A stretch of 38,050 nucleotides of DNA from NCBI GenBank assembly GCA_002718285.1, contig PBAR01000027.1, positions 1 to 38,050 on the forward strand, in the 5' to 3' direction. This stretch comes from Fidelibacterota bacterium. Its GTDB lineage: Bacteria > Marinisomatota > Marinisomatia > Marinisomatales > UBA1611. The translations under genes were made by a program, and so were the position numbers. The notes below the pieces were generated by a model, which saw nothing but the letters and a program-made list of their open reading frames with translations, was not told the origin of the DNA and searched no databases. Below are positions 9,796-18,788 of this stretch, one piece after another. Every line of letters starts with the position of its first letter. Position 1 is the stretch's first letter.

Positions 9796-11268
9796 ATGAT
9801 TAGGTATGTTTTAATATTCATCAGTTTTTTCTTGTTCCTGCATTTTTCTTGCAGAAATAACATTGATAAAAACACCATTAATAATGAACCAGTCCTGGCA
9901 ATAATTAAGGATAGAATTATTACGGTAAATGATTTTATCAAAAGATGTGAATATTCACCTAGGCCATCTTATTGTAAAGGACAATATTATATTCATAAAA
10001 AAATAGCTTTAAACTCACTAATTGCCGAAAAAATACTTTCAATCGAGTTTGAAGATTTAAAATTGAAATTGAATGAACAGCAATATTCTCTGATCCAGGG
10101 ACGTCAGGAGCAGGCTATGCGACAGTTAATGCTTAAAAATTTTGGATTTGATCTGATTAAAATAGATACTGTGGCAATTAAAGATATGGTAGCACTTAGA
10201 AACAGGGAATACACTATTAGTTTTGCGAAATTTAATATTGAACAGAAGAATGCAATGCCTGATTTTAATAGTCTTTTTGATGCGGGATCCAACATTAATA
10301 CTAATGAAATGAAAATTGGTTTTACCGATGAAATGATTGATGCTGTAAGATGGATATTATATAAAACAGGACCCGAAAAAGATGTGATTTACGGTCCATA
10401 TGAAATTTCTGATTCTACATTTCTTGCATTGAAAGTTTTGCATTGGGAGGTATCTGTTGATGTTACAGAGAAAGAAAAAACTGATACATGGAATTTGGTA
10501 GAAAAAGAGTACATTGAGGAAAAAGCATTGAAAAAATTTTCCAAATATGTATCCGAAATTATGAAAGGGAAAAAAATTGAATTCAATGATCAAATATTTA
10601 GTTTTTTTTCCGATAAAATTGCAGATATATACCTCATAGAAAAGTCAAAAAAAGAAAAAATTGTACAAGGTGTACTCTGGGACAAAGAAGTGGATACACA
10701 GATAAAAAATTTCAGTCGGATTGATGCAATCAAAGATAAAATAATTTTAAATCATGAAGGGCAGGAATGGACAGTTAAACAATTGATTTCTTTAATTAAG
10801 AAGCATCCTCTTGTTTTCAGAAAAAAGAAAATCAATCCTGACCATTTTGATAATGAATTAAAATTATCAATCGCAGATTTATTGAGAGATAAGCATATTA
10901 CTGAAAGAGCTTATCAGTTAGGCTTTGATAGCAATAAGGATATAATGCAAGTGAAACAAAAATGGAAGGATTATCTGCAGGCTGCAGTTGTTAAACACCG
11001 CTATTTACAATCAAATAAAACTTCTAAATCCTTGGAAAATAGCAAAACCCCTGATAGAAGAATTATTTCAATAATTGATTCTTTGCAAGCGGCATATAGC
11101 GACCAAATAAATATTGATACAGAAAGATTTGAAAAAATAAAGCTATCATCGATCGATTTATTTGCAAGATACTCAAATCAGCCTTTTGTAGATCTGGAAC
11201 CGGCATTTCCTGTTTTAACTGACGACCATCTTTTGGATTATGGAAACAGATTATTAGATGATGAATAA
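9796..11268 (+). CDS. SurA/PrsA-like periplasmic chaperone, probable lipoprotein
   Basis: About 490 residues. The N-terminus MIRYVLIFISFFLFLHFSC looks like a lipoprotein signal with a non-canonical lipobox (HFSC). Next comes a segment typical of peptidyl-prolyl isomerase chaperones (V-L-A-I-I-K-D-R-I-I-T-V-N-D-F, then helices rich in K, E and Q). A central stretch (about 150-225, with YGPYEISDSTFLALKV) resembles a degenerate parvulin fold, but I see no clear catalytic parvulin signature. ATG at 9796 is preferred over TTG at 9793. It lies 21 bases after the PorV-like gene and overlaps the next gene. It may help fold the operon's barrel or secreted proteins. Chaperone assignment is moderate. 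Confidence 0.65.
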   Translation: MIRYVLIFISFFLFLHFSCRNNIDKNTINNEPVLAIIKDRIITVNDFIKRCEYSPRPSYCKGQYYIHKKIALNSLIAEKILSIEFEDLKLKLNEQQYSLIQGRQEQAMRQLMLKNFGFDLIKIDTVAIKDMVALRNREYTISFAKFNIEQKNAMPDFNSLFDAGSNINTNEMKIGFTDEMIDAVRWILYKTGPEKDVIYGPYEISDSTFLALKVLHWEVSVDVTEKEKTDTWNLVEKEYIEEKALKKFSKYVSEIMKGKKIEFNDQIFSFFSDKIADIYLIEKSKKEKIVQGVLWDKEVDTQIKNFSRIDAIKDKIILNHEGQEWTVKQLISLIKKHPLVFRKKKINPDHFDNELKLSIADLLRDKHITERAYQLGFDSNKDIMQVKQKWKDYLQAAVVKHRYLQSNKTSKSLENSKTPDRRIISIIDSLQAAYSDQINIDTERFEKIKLSSIDLFARYSNQPFVDLEPAFPVLTDDHLLDYGNRLLDDE

Positions 11269-12244
11269 AAAAATTATAATTATTTTGGTATTGTTCTTTT
11301 ACTGTTGTGATAAAACTGATGAGATAGATAATCTCAATAGAATATACGGATGTACAGATAGTAGTGCTGTTAATTTTGATTTGCAGGCAAATATAAATGA
11401 TGGAAGTTGCGAATATCTTGGGTGCATGGATCCCCAATCAGTAAACTATGACCCAGTTGCAACAATTGATGATGGGAACTGTTTAAATGAAACTCAAATA
11501 CATCAAGGGTATAGATTATTTTGGAATGATGAGTTTAACGGTGATAGTCTTAATCTGGATTATTGGAATGTTGAGTTAATGCATCAAGGCGCAGTAAATG
11601 ATGAAAAACAAACATATGTTAATAGACCTGAAAATCTTTCTATAGATAATGGAAACCTTCGAATAAGAGCAAAAAAGGATAATCCATTTAATCCAAATCA
11701 GCCTGGTTATACTTCAGCCAGGATAAATACTAAAGAGAAAATTCAATTGGAACATGGATATGTTGAGATTAGGGCAAAATTACCATCTGGAACAGGTACA
11801 TGGCCTGCAATCTGGATGCTGGGTGGGAACATTGACTCAATTGGGTGGCCACAATGTGGAGAAATCGATATCATGGAGCATGTTGGCCACAATCCTGATT
11901 ATGTTTTTTTCAGTATCCATAATGGCGCAGTCAGTGGGAATGTTTCTGGTACAGATCAGCAAGGTATTTATTATGCAAATAATATAGAAGGGGAGTACCA
12001 TGTTTATGCGCTGGATTGGGATTCTACCTATATCAGGGGATATTTTGATGGCCAGTTATACTTTGAGTACTTAAAATCATCGTCTATGAATTTTCAGAGA
12101 TGGCCATATGACAATTCCTATTTTCTGATACTTAATCTTGCAATTGGAGGTGAATGGGGAGGTCAGAACGGGATTGATAATACTATATTCCCTACAACAT
12201 TTTTTATTGATTATGTTCGAATGTTTAAGAAAATTGATGATTAA
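11258..12244 (+). CDS. GH16 beta-1,3-glucanase (laminarinase-type) lipoprotein
   Basis: Hydrolyses beta-1,3-glucan such as laminarin by family knowledge. A lipoprotein signal (LVLFFYC) is followed by two C-x-D/N-repeats (residues 31-51 and 55-75, ending DGSC and DGNC) and a complete GH16 domain (about 85-325). The catalytic motif GEIDIMEHVG holds the nucleophile E202, D204 and the acid/base E207; W-P-A-I-W-M-L and A-I-G-G-E-W-G-G are also typical. The domain ends at the protein's C-terminus with no sorting domain, so it should be lipid-anchored. ATG at 11258 overlaps the previous gene by 11 bases; the adjacent ATG at 11261 is equally possible. The lichenase gene starts 2 bases after its stop. 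Confidence 0.93.
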   Translation: MMNKKIIIILVLFFYCCDKTDEIDNLNRIYGCTDSSAVNFDLQANINDGSCEYLGCMDPQSVNYDPVATIDDGNCLNETQIHQGYRLFWNDEFNGDSLNLDYWNVELMHQGAVNDEKQTYVNRPENLSIDNGNLRIRAKKDNPFNPNQPGYTSARINTKEKIQLEHGYVEIRAKLPSGTGTWPAIWMLGGNIDSIGWPQCGEIDIMEHVGHNPDYVFFSIHNGAVSGNVSGTDQQGIYYANNIEGEYHVYALDWDSTYIRGYFDGQLYFEYLKSSSMNFQRWPYDNSYFLILNLAIGGEWGGQNGIDNTIFPTTFFIDYVRMFKKIDD

Positions 12245-12246
12245 TT

Positions 12247-13311
12247 ATGCATAAACATATTCTCACATTAATGTATATACTATTTGAAATAGTATATACT
12301 CAAAAGCCATATAGAGGAGCCGAGTATAGGACTATAAATACATTTCAATATGGAAGATTTGAAGGTAGAATGAAAACTGCTGGATCATCTGGTGTAGTAT
12401 CTTCTTTTTTCACAATAAGAGATTTTTGGGCAGAAGGATTAAGCGATACAGAAAATTGGAGTGAAATTGATTTTGAGGGTCTGGGTAATCAAAATAACAG
12501 TATCCAGACAAATATCATCACTGCCTACGAAACACACCACGAACAACTTATCAGTACTCCATTTAATCCACATGCAGGCTTTAATAATTATGCTTTTGAA
12601 TGGACTCCTGATTATATCTCTTTTTTTATCAATGACAGTATGATTCAATATGATAGTAATTCTTATATAGGGACAATGAATTATCCTCAAAAAATTATGA
12701 TGAATATTTGGCAGCCAATCTGGGAAAACTGGGTTGGGGAATTCGATGAAAGTTCTTTACCGGTATATGCATTTTATGATTGGGTAAAATATTATTCATA
12801 TACACCTGGATCAGGTAATTATGGCAGTGAAAATAATTTTTCTTTTGAGTGGGCCGATGATTTCAACTCATTTGATGAATCTCGTTGGCAGAAGGCAACA
12901 CACACCTGGTCTGCAAATAATGCTCAATTCATTCAGGAGAATGCAGTATTTTTGTACGGACATCTGATTTTATGCTTAACGGATGATTCAACTTCAGGAT
13001 ATAATCCAAATTCTTTAGGAAACGGGGAAAATAAAATTAGTCTGTTTCCTCAAAGAAAAATCATATTGTATCCAAATCCATTTAATTCGGTATTTTCTAT
13101 TCAATTGAATGAAGAACAGAAACAAAAAATAACAAAAATTGTTATTTTTGATATAAATGGAAAAGTAGTAATGGAAAAAAATAAATTTAATTTTGATAGT
13201 GAAAGACTTATGGTTGAATTACCAAGAAGACAAGTGTCAAGTGGCTTATATTTTATTTCAATATCATATTCTTCAAGAAAAGATATTTATAAGATTACCT
13301 ATTTAGAATAG
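12247..13311 (+). CDS. Circularly permuted GH16 lichenase (beta-1,3-1,4-glucanase) with T9SS sorting domain
   Basis: Cleaves mixed-linkage beta-glucan by family knowledge. After a signal peptide (1-18) comes the part that is C-terminal in Bacillus lichenases: GAEYRTINTFQYGRFEGRMK, then WSEIDFEGLG with nucleophile E73, D75 and acid/base E77, and KIMMNIW...FYDWVKYYSYTPG. The segment that is N-terminal in Bacillus enzymes (EWADDFNSFDESRWQKATHTW...FLYGHLILCLT, about 200-245) follows it. This is the same permutation as in the Fibrobacter succinogenes lichenase. Residues 270-354 (ILYPNPFNS...) are a T9SS sorting domain, so the enzyme is surface-displayed. It is the last gene of the plus-strand operon and contains a 27-bp palindrome in its signal-peptide codons. 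Confidence 0.9.
   Translation: MHKHILTLMYILFEIVYTQKPYRGAEYRTINTFQYGRFEGRMKTAGSSGVVSSFFTIRDFWAEGLSDTENWSEIDFEGLGNQNNSIQTNIITAYETHHEQLISTPFNPHAGFNNYAFEWTPDYISFFINDSMIQYDSNSYIGTMNYPQKIMMNIWQPIWENWVGEFDESSLPVYAFYDWVKYYSYTPGSGNYGSENNFSFEWADDFNSFDESRWQKATHTWSANNAQFIQENAVFLYGHLILCLTDDSTSGYNPNSLGNGENKISLFPQRKIILYPNPFNSVFSIQLNEEQKQKITKIVIFDINGKVVMEKNKFNFDSERLMVELPRRQVSSGLYFISISYSSRKDIYKITYLE
12273..12299. promoter_or_regulatory. Perfect 27-bp palindrome at the start of the lichenase gene
   Basis: Arms GTATATACTATTT (12273-12285) and its exact reverse complement (12287-12299) flank a single G. It lies 26 bases after the A of the lichenase ATG, inside signal-peptide codons (residues 10-18). It could be a protein-binding operator or an mRNA hairpin controlling the last gene of the operon. 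Function is inferred from symmetry and position; the symmetry itself is directly visible. Confidence 0.55.
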
Positions 13312-15285
13312 TTATTTCAAGTAAGTTAGTTTTATTGTTGATTTAGAATTAGGAGTCATGATATTTACTAGATATATACCTGATGGTAAACGTTTCATAT
13401 CATTAGACTTCATTTCCCAAAAAATATTATTTATTCCTTTTTTTGAAAAAATAGACCGTGAAAAAACCAAATTTCCTTTTACACTGTAAATATTTATATC
13501 CGTATTCAAAAAAAATTTACTTTCCCATGTGATCTGTACTAATCCGTTAACAGGGTTTGGATACAACTTTGGATTCAATGACATTGGTATAACTGAAGCA
13601 TCTAAATCTTCAAAAATAATGTTTCTCATATTGAAACCACCAACCTCTGCTTTAATTTTCATTTTTGTTTCTTCTAGTAATGATATATTCCCTATTTGAA
13701 CTATTCTCCATCCGTTATCCCATCCGTTTGTATTTGGCAATTGAATATTTTCAAACGAATAGGTTGAATCAAAACCAACTGTTAATCTAGTTCCATTCGT
13801 GAATGATGCTACTTCTATTGAAACCTTAAAATTTCCTGGCTCTTCAGGTCGGACTGTATAAAGCATCCATTCATTATCTTCAATCCAACCAACATAGAAA
13901 CTTTTATTTGTTCCAATCATACTTGTACCTATATCAACTCCATCATTCCTAAAAGCCCATCCATTATTCCATGATCTAGTTTCTGGACTGAACTTATTTG
14001 GATCTTCGACCTGGATATCATAATAAGAAATATTATTATTCCCTGTATCATAATGAACGGCAGGCAAAACCCCCGGAGGTGAAAATGATGTATATGGTTT
14101 TGGAGTTTTATCAAAAGAAGTATCACTCAATGCACGAATTAACCCAATATTAATTGAGCATGAATCAAATGCGATTGCATTTGCCATTGACATTAATCCC
14201 AAAAATGCATCTAAGGTATCTGGCCTCAAATTTTTCCCATACCAATAATCTAGAATCTGATCATAACCGTCAGTTTTTTTATAGCTGAACAAACTTGAAA
14301 TTCGTTCTAGACTTTTAAAATTCCACCAACTCCAGCCAATATCATTTTCTTCAAAAAGATTTTTTTTATAATAAGCCCAGTGATTTGAGTTTTCACCAAC
14401 TTCACCAACCCACATTGGCACATTAAATTCAATTTGATGATTTGTCGTGTATTGGTGAATCCAGCTGGTATCAAAACTGCTTCCAATATAATGATGGAAA
14501 CTATATACCATCTCATCGTCAAATGGCGGCAATAAACCCGAATGATCATTCCCGTACCAGTTTCCTTCGATTATAACTATATGATTTTGATCTACCGTAC
14601 GGATAGAATCGATAACGTTTTCATATAAATTTCTTAATACACTAGCTCCATATCCCCAAGGAAGTACCGGTTCGTTTAATAAATCATAAGCGGCAATAAT
14701 AGGTTCATCAGCATAATAATCAGCTATATATTTCCATATAGACGCTAACCATTCCTGATTATTTGGATCCGTAAATAAATAGGCATTCTGTCCATCAGAA
14801 TCTGAAAAATCACTTGTGTTTTGTCCTCCAGGCGCAGCATGCATATCCAGGATTATATATATATTATTCTTTTTGCATAAGCTTATTATTGGTTCAAGAA
14901 TATTAAATCCTTCATTAGTAAAGGTGTTTTTATTTTTAGAGAAATGTTTATAATGCAATGGTATTCTTATGGCATTAAATCCATTATCTGCCATTAATTC
15001 AATATCTTTTTGACTAATATAATTTTCTCTGTATGTATTAAAAAATAGCTTTTTTCTTTCAAGACCAACTAGTTCTTCAATTTCATTTTCCAATACCGTT
15101 GTTGATCCAAATCCAGGATAATTCCACATATAACCTTCAAGAACAAGCCAACCTCCAAGTCCAAAACCTTTAAGTATTACTTTTTCATTGTTTTCATTTA
15201 CAATTAATCGACCTTCAGTTTTTAAAAAACCAGATAATTCTACAGTCACAAACAAACTATATATAATAATTATTATCTTTTTCAT
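13312..15285 (-). CDS. GH5 beta-glucanase with CBM6 and T9SS sorting domain
   Basis: Secreted glycoside hydrolase of 657 residues. The signal peptide is followed by a GH5 domain (about 25-375): LKGFGLGGWLVLEGYMW, R-I-P-L-H-Y, LDMHAAPGG, acid/base E205 in LLNEP, H264-H265 and nucleophile E295 in VGEVGE. The GGWLVLE start resembles exo-beta-1,3-glucanase-type GH5 enzymes, so a beta-glucan substrate is likely, though cellulose-type activity is possible. A CBM6-like module spans about 420-560 (NDGVDI, YVGWIEDNEWMLYTV). The last 85 residues (YPNPVNG from 575) are a T9SS sorting domain. The stop abuts that of the lichenase gene with no bases between. It is the last gene of the minus-strand glucanase set, 103 bases after the amylase. 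Confidence 0.9.
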   Translation of the reverse strand: MKKIIIIIYSLFVTVELSGFLKTEGRLIVNENNEKVILKGFGLGGWLVLEGYMWNYPGFGSTTVLENEIEELVGLERKKLFFNTYRENYISQKDIELMADNGFNAIRIPLHYKHFSKNKNTFTNEGFNILEPIISLCKKNNIYIILDMHAAPGGQNTSDFSDSDGQNAYLFTDPNNQEWLASIWKYIADYYADEPIIAAYDLLNEPVLPWGYGASVLRNLYENVIDSIRTVDQNHIVIIEGNWYGNDHSGLLPPFDDEMVYSFHHYIGSSFDTSWIHQYTTNHQIEFNVPMWVGEVGENSNHWAYYKKNLFEENDIGWSWWNFKSLERISSLFSYKKTDGYDQILDYWYGKNLRPDTLDAFLGLMSMANAIAFDSCSINIGLIRALSDTSFDKTPKPYTSFSPPGVLPAVHYDTGNNNISYYDIQVEDPNKFSPETRSWNNGWAFRNDGVDIGTSMIGTNKSFYVGWIEDNEWMLYTVRPEEPGNFKVSIEVASFTNGTRLTVGFDSTYSFENIQLPNTNGWDNGWRIVQIGNISLLEETKMKIKAEVGGFNMRNIIFEDLDASVIPMSLNPKLYPNPVNGLVQITWESKFFLNTDINIYSVKGNLVFSRSIFSKKGINNIFWEMKSNDMKRLPSGIYLVNIMTPNSKSTIKLTYLK

Positions 15286-15388
15286 ATTGAAATAATGATA
15301 TCAGATAGAATTATACTTGATGGTTGCCTGGATTATATTTTTATCTTTTTTTTCAAAATACTTAAGAACTTTGATAAAATATGTTCCA

Positions 15389-16687
15389 TTATTTTATCTT
15401 GTATACTAAGTATCCTGAAGGTGCTATGAAATCCGAACGCGAATTTTCGTCTTTGAATAGTATATCACTAGAATCTGATATTTTCAGTAAACTTCCTTCG
15501 GATGTTAAGTTGATTATAGTACCAAATTGTTTTTCTTTATACTGGCGGTAAAATCCTATTATTCCTTCAGGTAAAGAATCCATAAAGGAAAGTGAATGGT
15601 TATTATTCCAGAAAACTGGGTTACTTTTTTTAAGCGTAATTAGTTTCTGGTAGAATTTACTGTCTGGGATATCACCCCAAGAAATTATATCTTTTTCAAA
15701 GAATTCTAATTGTTTATCGAGTCGAGCTTCTTGTCCAGAGTATATCATAGGTATACCTGGGAGAGTAAATATCATTGTCATAATAGGATATACATTATTC
15801 CCAAAATGACTAATCATAATTCTGCCCCAGCTATTTTCATCATGGTTATCAAGGAAATTCATTCTTAAGCTGGTAGCAGGATAAGATTTTGGAGGTGTTT
15901 GATAGTATTGTATTATTTCAGATGATTCTTTTTCTCCAGCAGCTATATCTTTCAAAAGATGGTACAAACCCCAATTATAATCGGCGTCAAAAGCATTCTC
16001 CAGAAGCTCGGGTTCATCTGACTCTGCAAGCATGAAGACTGGTTTTATTTCATTTAATATTGGTGTAATAGATTCCCAAAAATCCGTTGGCACCATGCTT
16101 GCTACATCGCATCGAAAACCATCAATGTCTATTTCTATTACCCAGTATTTCATCGCATTAATCATATACTCCCTGAGATCTCTATTATTATAATCTAAAT
16201 CCATCACATCATACCAATTTGTTCCTGGTGGATGTTGAAAAGAACCACTATCGTTTTTAGTATACCAATCTGGGTTTTTAATAGCCATTGGATTATCCCA
16301 TGCAGTGTGGTTTGCTACCCAGTCTATAATTACATACATACCCATTTCATGTATTTCATGTACTAAGGATTGAAATTCGTCCAGTGTACCAAACTCCGGA
16401 TTTATTTCATAATAATCTTGAACAGAATAATAACTGCCAAGAGATCCCTTACGGTTTAATTCACCGATTGGATGGATGGGCATAAACCACAATATTCCGA
16501 CTCCCATTGACTTGAGTCTCGGTAGGTGATTGCGAAAAGCATCTATGGTCCCTTCGGGGGTGAATTGTCGTAGATTAACTTCATATATTGTTAGACTATC
16601 TGACCACTTAGATATTCTGTTTTCCTCATTATTCATACTGCATCCTAAAATAAAAATTATGGGTGTGATAAAATAAGTTATTCTCAT
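15389..16687 (-). CDS. GH13 alpha-amylase-family lipoprotein
   Basis: Hydrolyses alpha-1,4-glucans by family knowledge. The lipoprotein signal is MRITYFITPIIFILGC with lipobox ILGC. The (beta/alpha)8 barrel carries all GH13 regions: DWVANHTAWD (N126, H127), DGFRCDVAS with nucleophile D194, acid/base E222 in LAESDE, and FLDNHDE with D283. At 432 residues it is compact, with a short C-terminal beta domain and no extra binding module. Its position and lipid anchor resemble SusG or a neopullulanase acting at the outer membrane or in the periplasm. ATG at 16687 overlaps the stop of the upstream pullulanase-type gene by 4 bases, so both should be co-translated. Exact specificity cannot be read from sequence. 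Confidence 0.93.
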   Translation of the reverse strand: MRITYFITPIIFILGCSMNNEENRISKWSDSLTIYEVNLRQFTPEGTIDAFRNHLPRLKSMGVGILWFMPIHPIGELNRKGSLGSYYSVQDYYEINPEFGTLDEFQSLVHEIHEMGMYVIIDWVANHTAWDNPMAIKNPDWYTKNDSGSFQHPPGTNWYDVMDLDYNNRDLREYMINAMKYWVIEIDIDGFRCDVASMVPTDFWESITPILNEIKPVFMLAESDEPELLENAFDADYNWGLYHLLKDIAAGEKESSEIIQYYQTPPKSYPATSLRMNFLDNHDENSWGRIMISHFGNNVYPIMTMIFTLPGIPMIYSGQEARLDKQLEFFEKDIISWGDIPDSKFYQKLITLKKSNPVFWNNNHSLSFMDSLPEGIIGFYRQYKEKQFGTIINLTSEGSLLKISDSSDILFKDENSRSDFIAPSGYLVYKIK

Positions 16688-18678
16688 TTTTTAATAAAAA
16701 CTGCACCGCTGGTAGCTTGAATATTAACATAGCCTTCAGTAATGCGTAATCCATTTAGATTGACAGCATTACTGTTTACCACCTGTAGCCATTTTCCTGG
16801 AGGTAGTTTCACATTCAATATATCTGAAGGATTACTATTTAAAAAGATAGTTATATTGTTTCTGATCATATATCCCAGGCCAAATTCATTTTCCACATCA
16901 AGAAATACAATATCACGTGTAGAACTCCTCCTGAGCTCAGGGTATGTATTACGAAGGGAGATTAAACCAATATAATAGTTAATGAGATCCTGATTTTGGT
17001 TAGTCTCTTCCCAATTTATCCAATTGGTCTCATTATCCTTGTTATAAGGATTTGGATCCATCTTACCCACATCAGGATCAGGTTTTTGAGTGGGTGCAAT
17101 AATTTTGGAGTGTGCCCACTCTTGACCTTGGTGTATTAGGGGTATCCCCTGGCTGGTTAGTAATATTATTGCAGCCAAAGTATTTATTTTAAATATTTGA
17201 GGAGTTAGTGTTATATGATTTAATTTATCTTTAATTAGTTCATTAGTTGAATTTTTCTCTGTTGAAATTCTCAGGAAGTCACTAAAAGAATAATTATCAT
17301 GCACCTCTAAAAAGTTGATAGATTTTGATGGTGTATCGTATATCCCTCCGTTATTTAGTAATGTTCCAGTAATAATTGTTTTCAAATCATCTTTGCTTTC
17401 ATTTGGCCGATAAGTTCCAAAAAGAAATCCTTTTTTTGAAAAATCATAAAGGTCTCCACGTAAGACATCCCGGAATTTGTCATTAAAAGACCCCCAACCT
17501 AATGCTGAAAATTCCTGGCCCCGATTATCCCATGCTTCCCCATAAATAATAACATTAGGATTGACACTTTTTAATTTGTCTATAATATATTTCGCCGTTT
17601 TATTAGAGAGGAGATGAGCCTGGTCAAATCGAAACCCATCTACATGATATTCGATCATCCAATAAATTAAACTTTCTATAATGTAATTAATTACATGTTC
17701 ATTATCTGTATTAAGTAGATTACCACAGCACTGACTTAAAAAATTTCCATTTTTATCTAACTTAAAATAGAGTTCTCTGTCAATGTATTTAAGAGGATGC
17801 CAATCGTAATTGGAAACATGATTTACTACAACATCCATAATGACTGCAATATCATTCTTGTGCAGAGTACGGATTACTTCTTTTAGTTCTCTAATTGCCC
17901 GTCCATCTTTCCCGTTCCATTCTCCTGCAACTTTAGTCCCGTCAGAAGCATAATAGCTTTCCGGAGCCAAAAAAAAAGTGGGCATATAACCCCAGTGATT
18001 TCGTTCGTATGGATTCCAAGTGTTCACCATTCCATCAACTTCTTGTCGATATGGTATTTCTACATTTGCAAAATCCCAAAGAGGAAGGAACTGTATAGCA
18101 TTTATGCCAAGGTTTTTCAGGTAGTTGATACTTCCATATTGGTTTTGTTCAATAAAGCCTTTGTATGAGCCACTTGAAAATGCTCCAGAAGACGGGTGTG
18201 CGGTCATGTCCCTCAAATGCGCCTCATATATGATTAAATCTTCTGGCTCAATGTTTATCCATGTATCACCTTTCCAATTAAAATCAGTATTAATTACAAG
18301 ACTTTTTGCTACATGTCTCCATGTATTTTGGGTCACTGCTGCTTTTGAATAAGGATCAGATATAACTATGCTCGAGTCATTTAAGGGACCTTTAAGTCTA
18401 TAGCCATATATTGTTCCGGGTCCTGCATGTTCAAGGAAATATGACCAAACTCCATTATTTAATCTTTTCATTGGGAATTCTTCACCAGATTGATCATCTG
18501 GTTTTGAAAAAATTACAAGATATATCTTCTCAGATGAAGGGGCCAGAATCCTGAAATCAATACCTCCAGGGCGAAGGAAAGCACCATAAGATAGACCTAG
18601 ATTGGGTGCTGGTTTTATACAGGAATTTGTACCCGAAATAATGAATAGAAAAATTATAAGAACTTTATTGAATATCAT
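16684..18678 (-). CDS. GH13 pullulanase/debranching-type lipoprotein with CBM48-like N-domain
   Basis: Likely cleaves alpha-1,6 branches in starch, glycogen or pullulan. The lipobox TNSC ends the signal (C20). A CBM48-like beta domain follows (about 30-130: FLRPGGIDFRILAPSSEKIYL), then a GH13 barrel with NHWGYMPTFFLAPE (227-240, the debranching-enzyme counterpart of YNWGYDP), DVVVNHVSN, VDGFRFDQA with nucleophile D352, acid/base E381 in YGEAWD, and FLEVHDN with D461. A beta-sandwich closes the protein. Length 664 suits this group. It is the first gene of the minus-strand glucanase set; the 110 bases upstream (18679-18788) probably carry its promoter, but I could not pick one with confidence. 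Confidence 0.92.
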   Translation of the reverse strand: MIFNKVLIIFLFIISGTNSCIKPAPNLGLSYGAFLRPGGIDFRILAPSSEKIYLVIFSKPDDQSGEEFPMKRLNNGVWSYFLEHAGPGTIYGYRLKGPLNDSSIVISDPYSKAAVTQNTWRHVAKSLVINTDFNWKGDTWINIEPEDLIIYEAHLRDMTAHPSSGAFSSGSYKGFIEQNQYGSINYLKNLGINAIQFLPLWDFANVEIPYRQEVDGMVNTWNPYERNHWGYMPTFFLAPESYYASDGTKVAGEWNGKDGRAIRELKEVIRTLHKNDIAVIMDVVVNHVSNYDWHPLKYIDRELYFKLDKNGNFLSQCCGNLLNTDNEHVINYIIESLIYWMIEYHVDGFRFDQAHLLSNKTAKYIIDKLKSVNPNVIIYGEAWDNRGQEFSALGWGSFNDKFRDVLRGDLYDFSKKGFLFGTYRPNESKDDLKTIITGTLLNNGGIYDTPSKSINFLEVHDNYSFSDFLRISTEKNSTNELIKDKLNHITLTPQIFKINTLAAIILLTSQGIPLIHQGQEWAHSKIIAPTQKPDPDVGKMDPNPYNKDNETNWINWEETNQNQDLINYYIGLISLRNTYPELRRSSTRDIVFLDVENEFGLGYMIRNNITIFLNSNPSDILNVKLPPGKWLQVVNSNAVNLNGLRITEGYVNIQATSGAVFIKK

Positions 18679-18788
18679 TTTTACAGGTAATTACTTCAAA
18701 TGGTGCTAATAGTTAGTATCAATAATTTGTTGAGTAAGTGATCATTACAGTTTTACATAAAGGAATTTGAATAAAAGATTTTAATATC

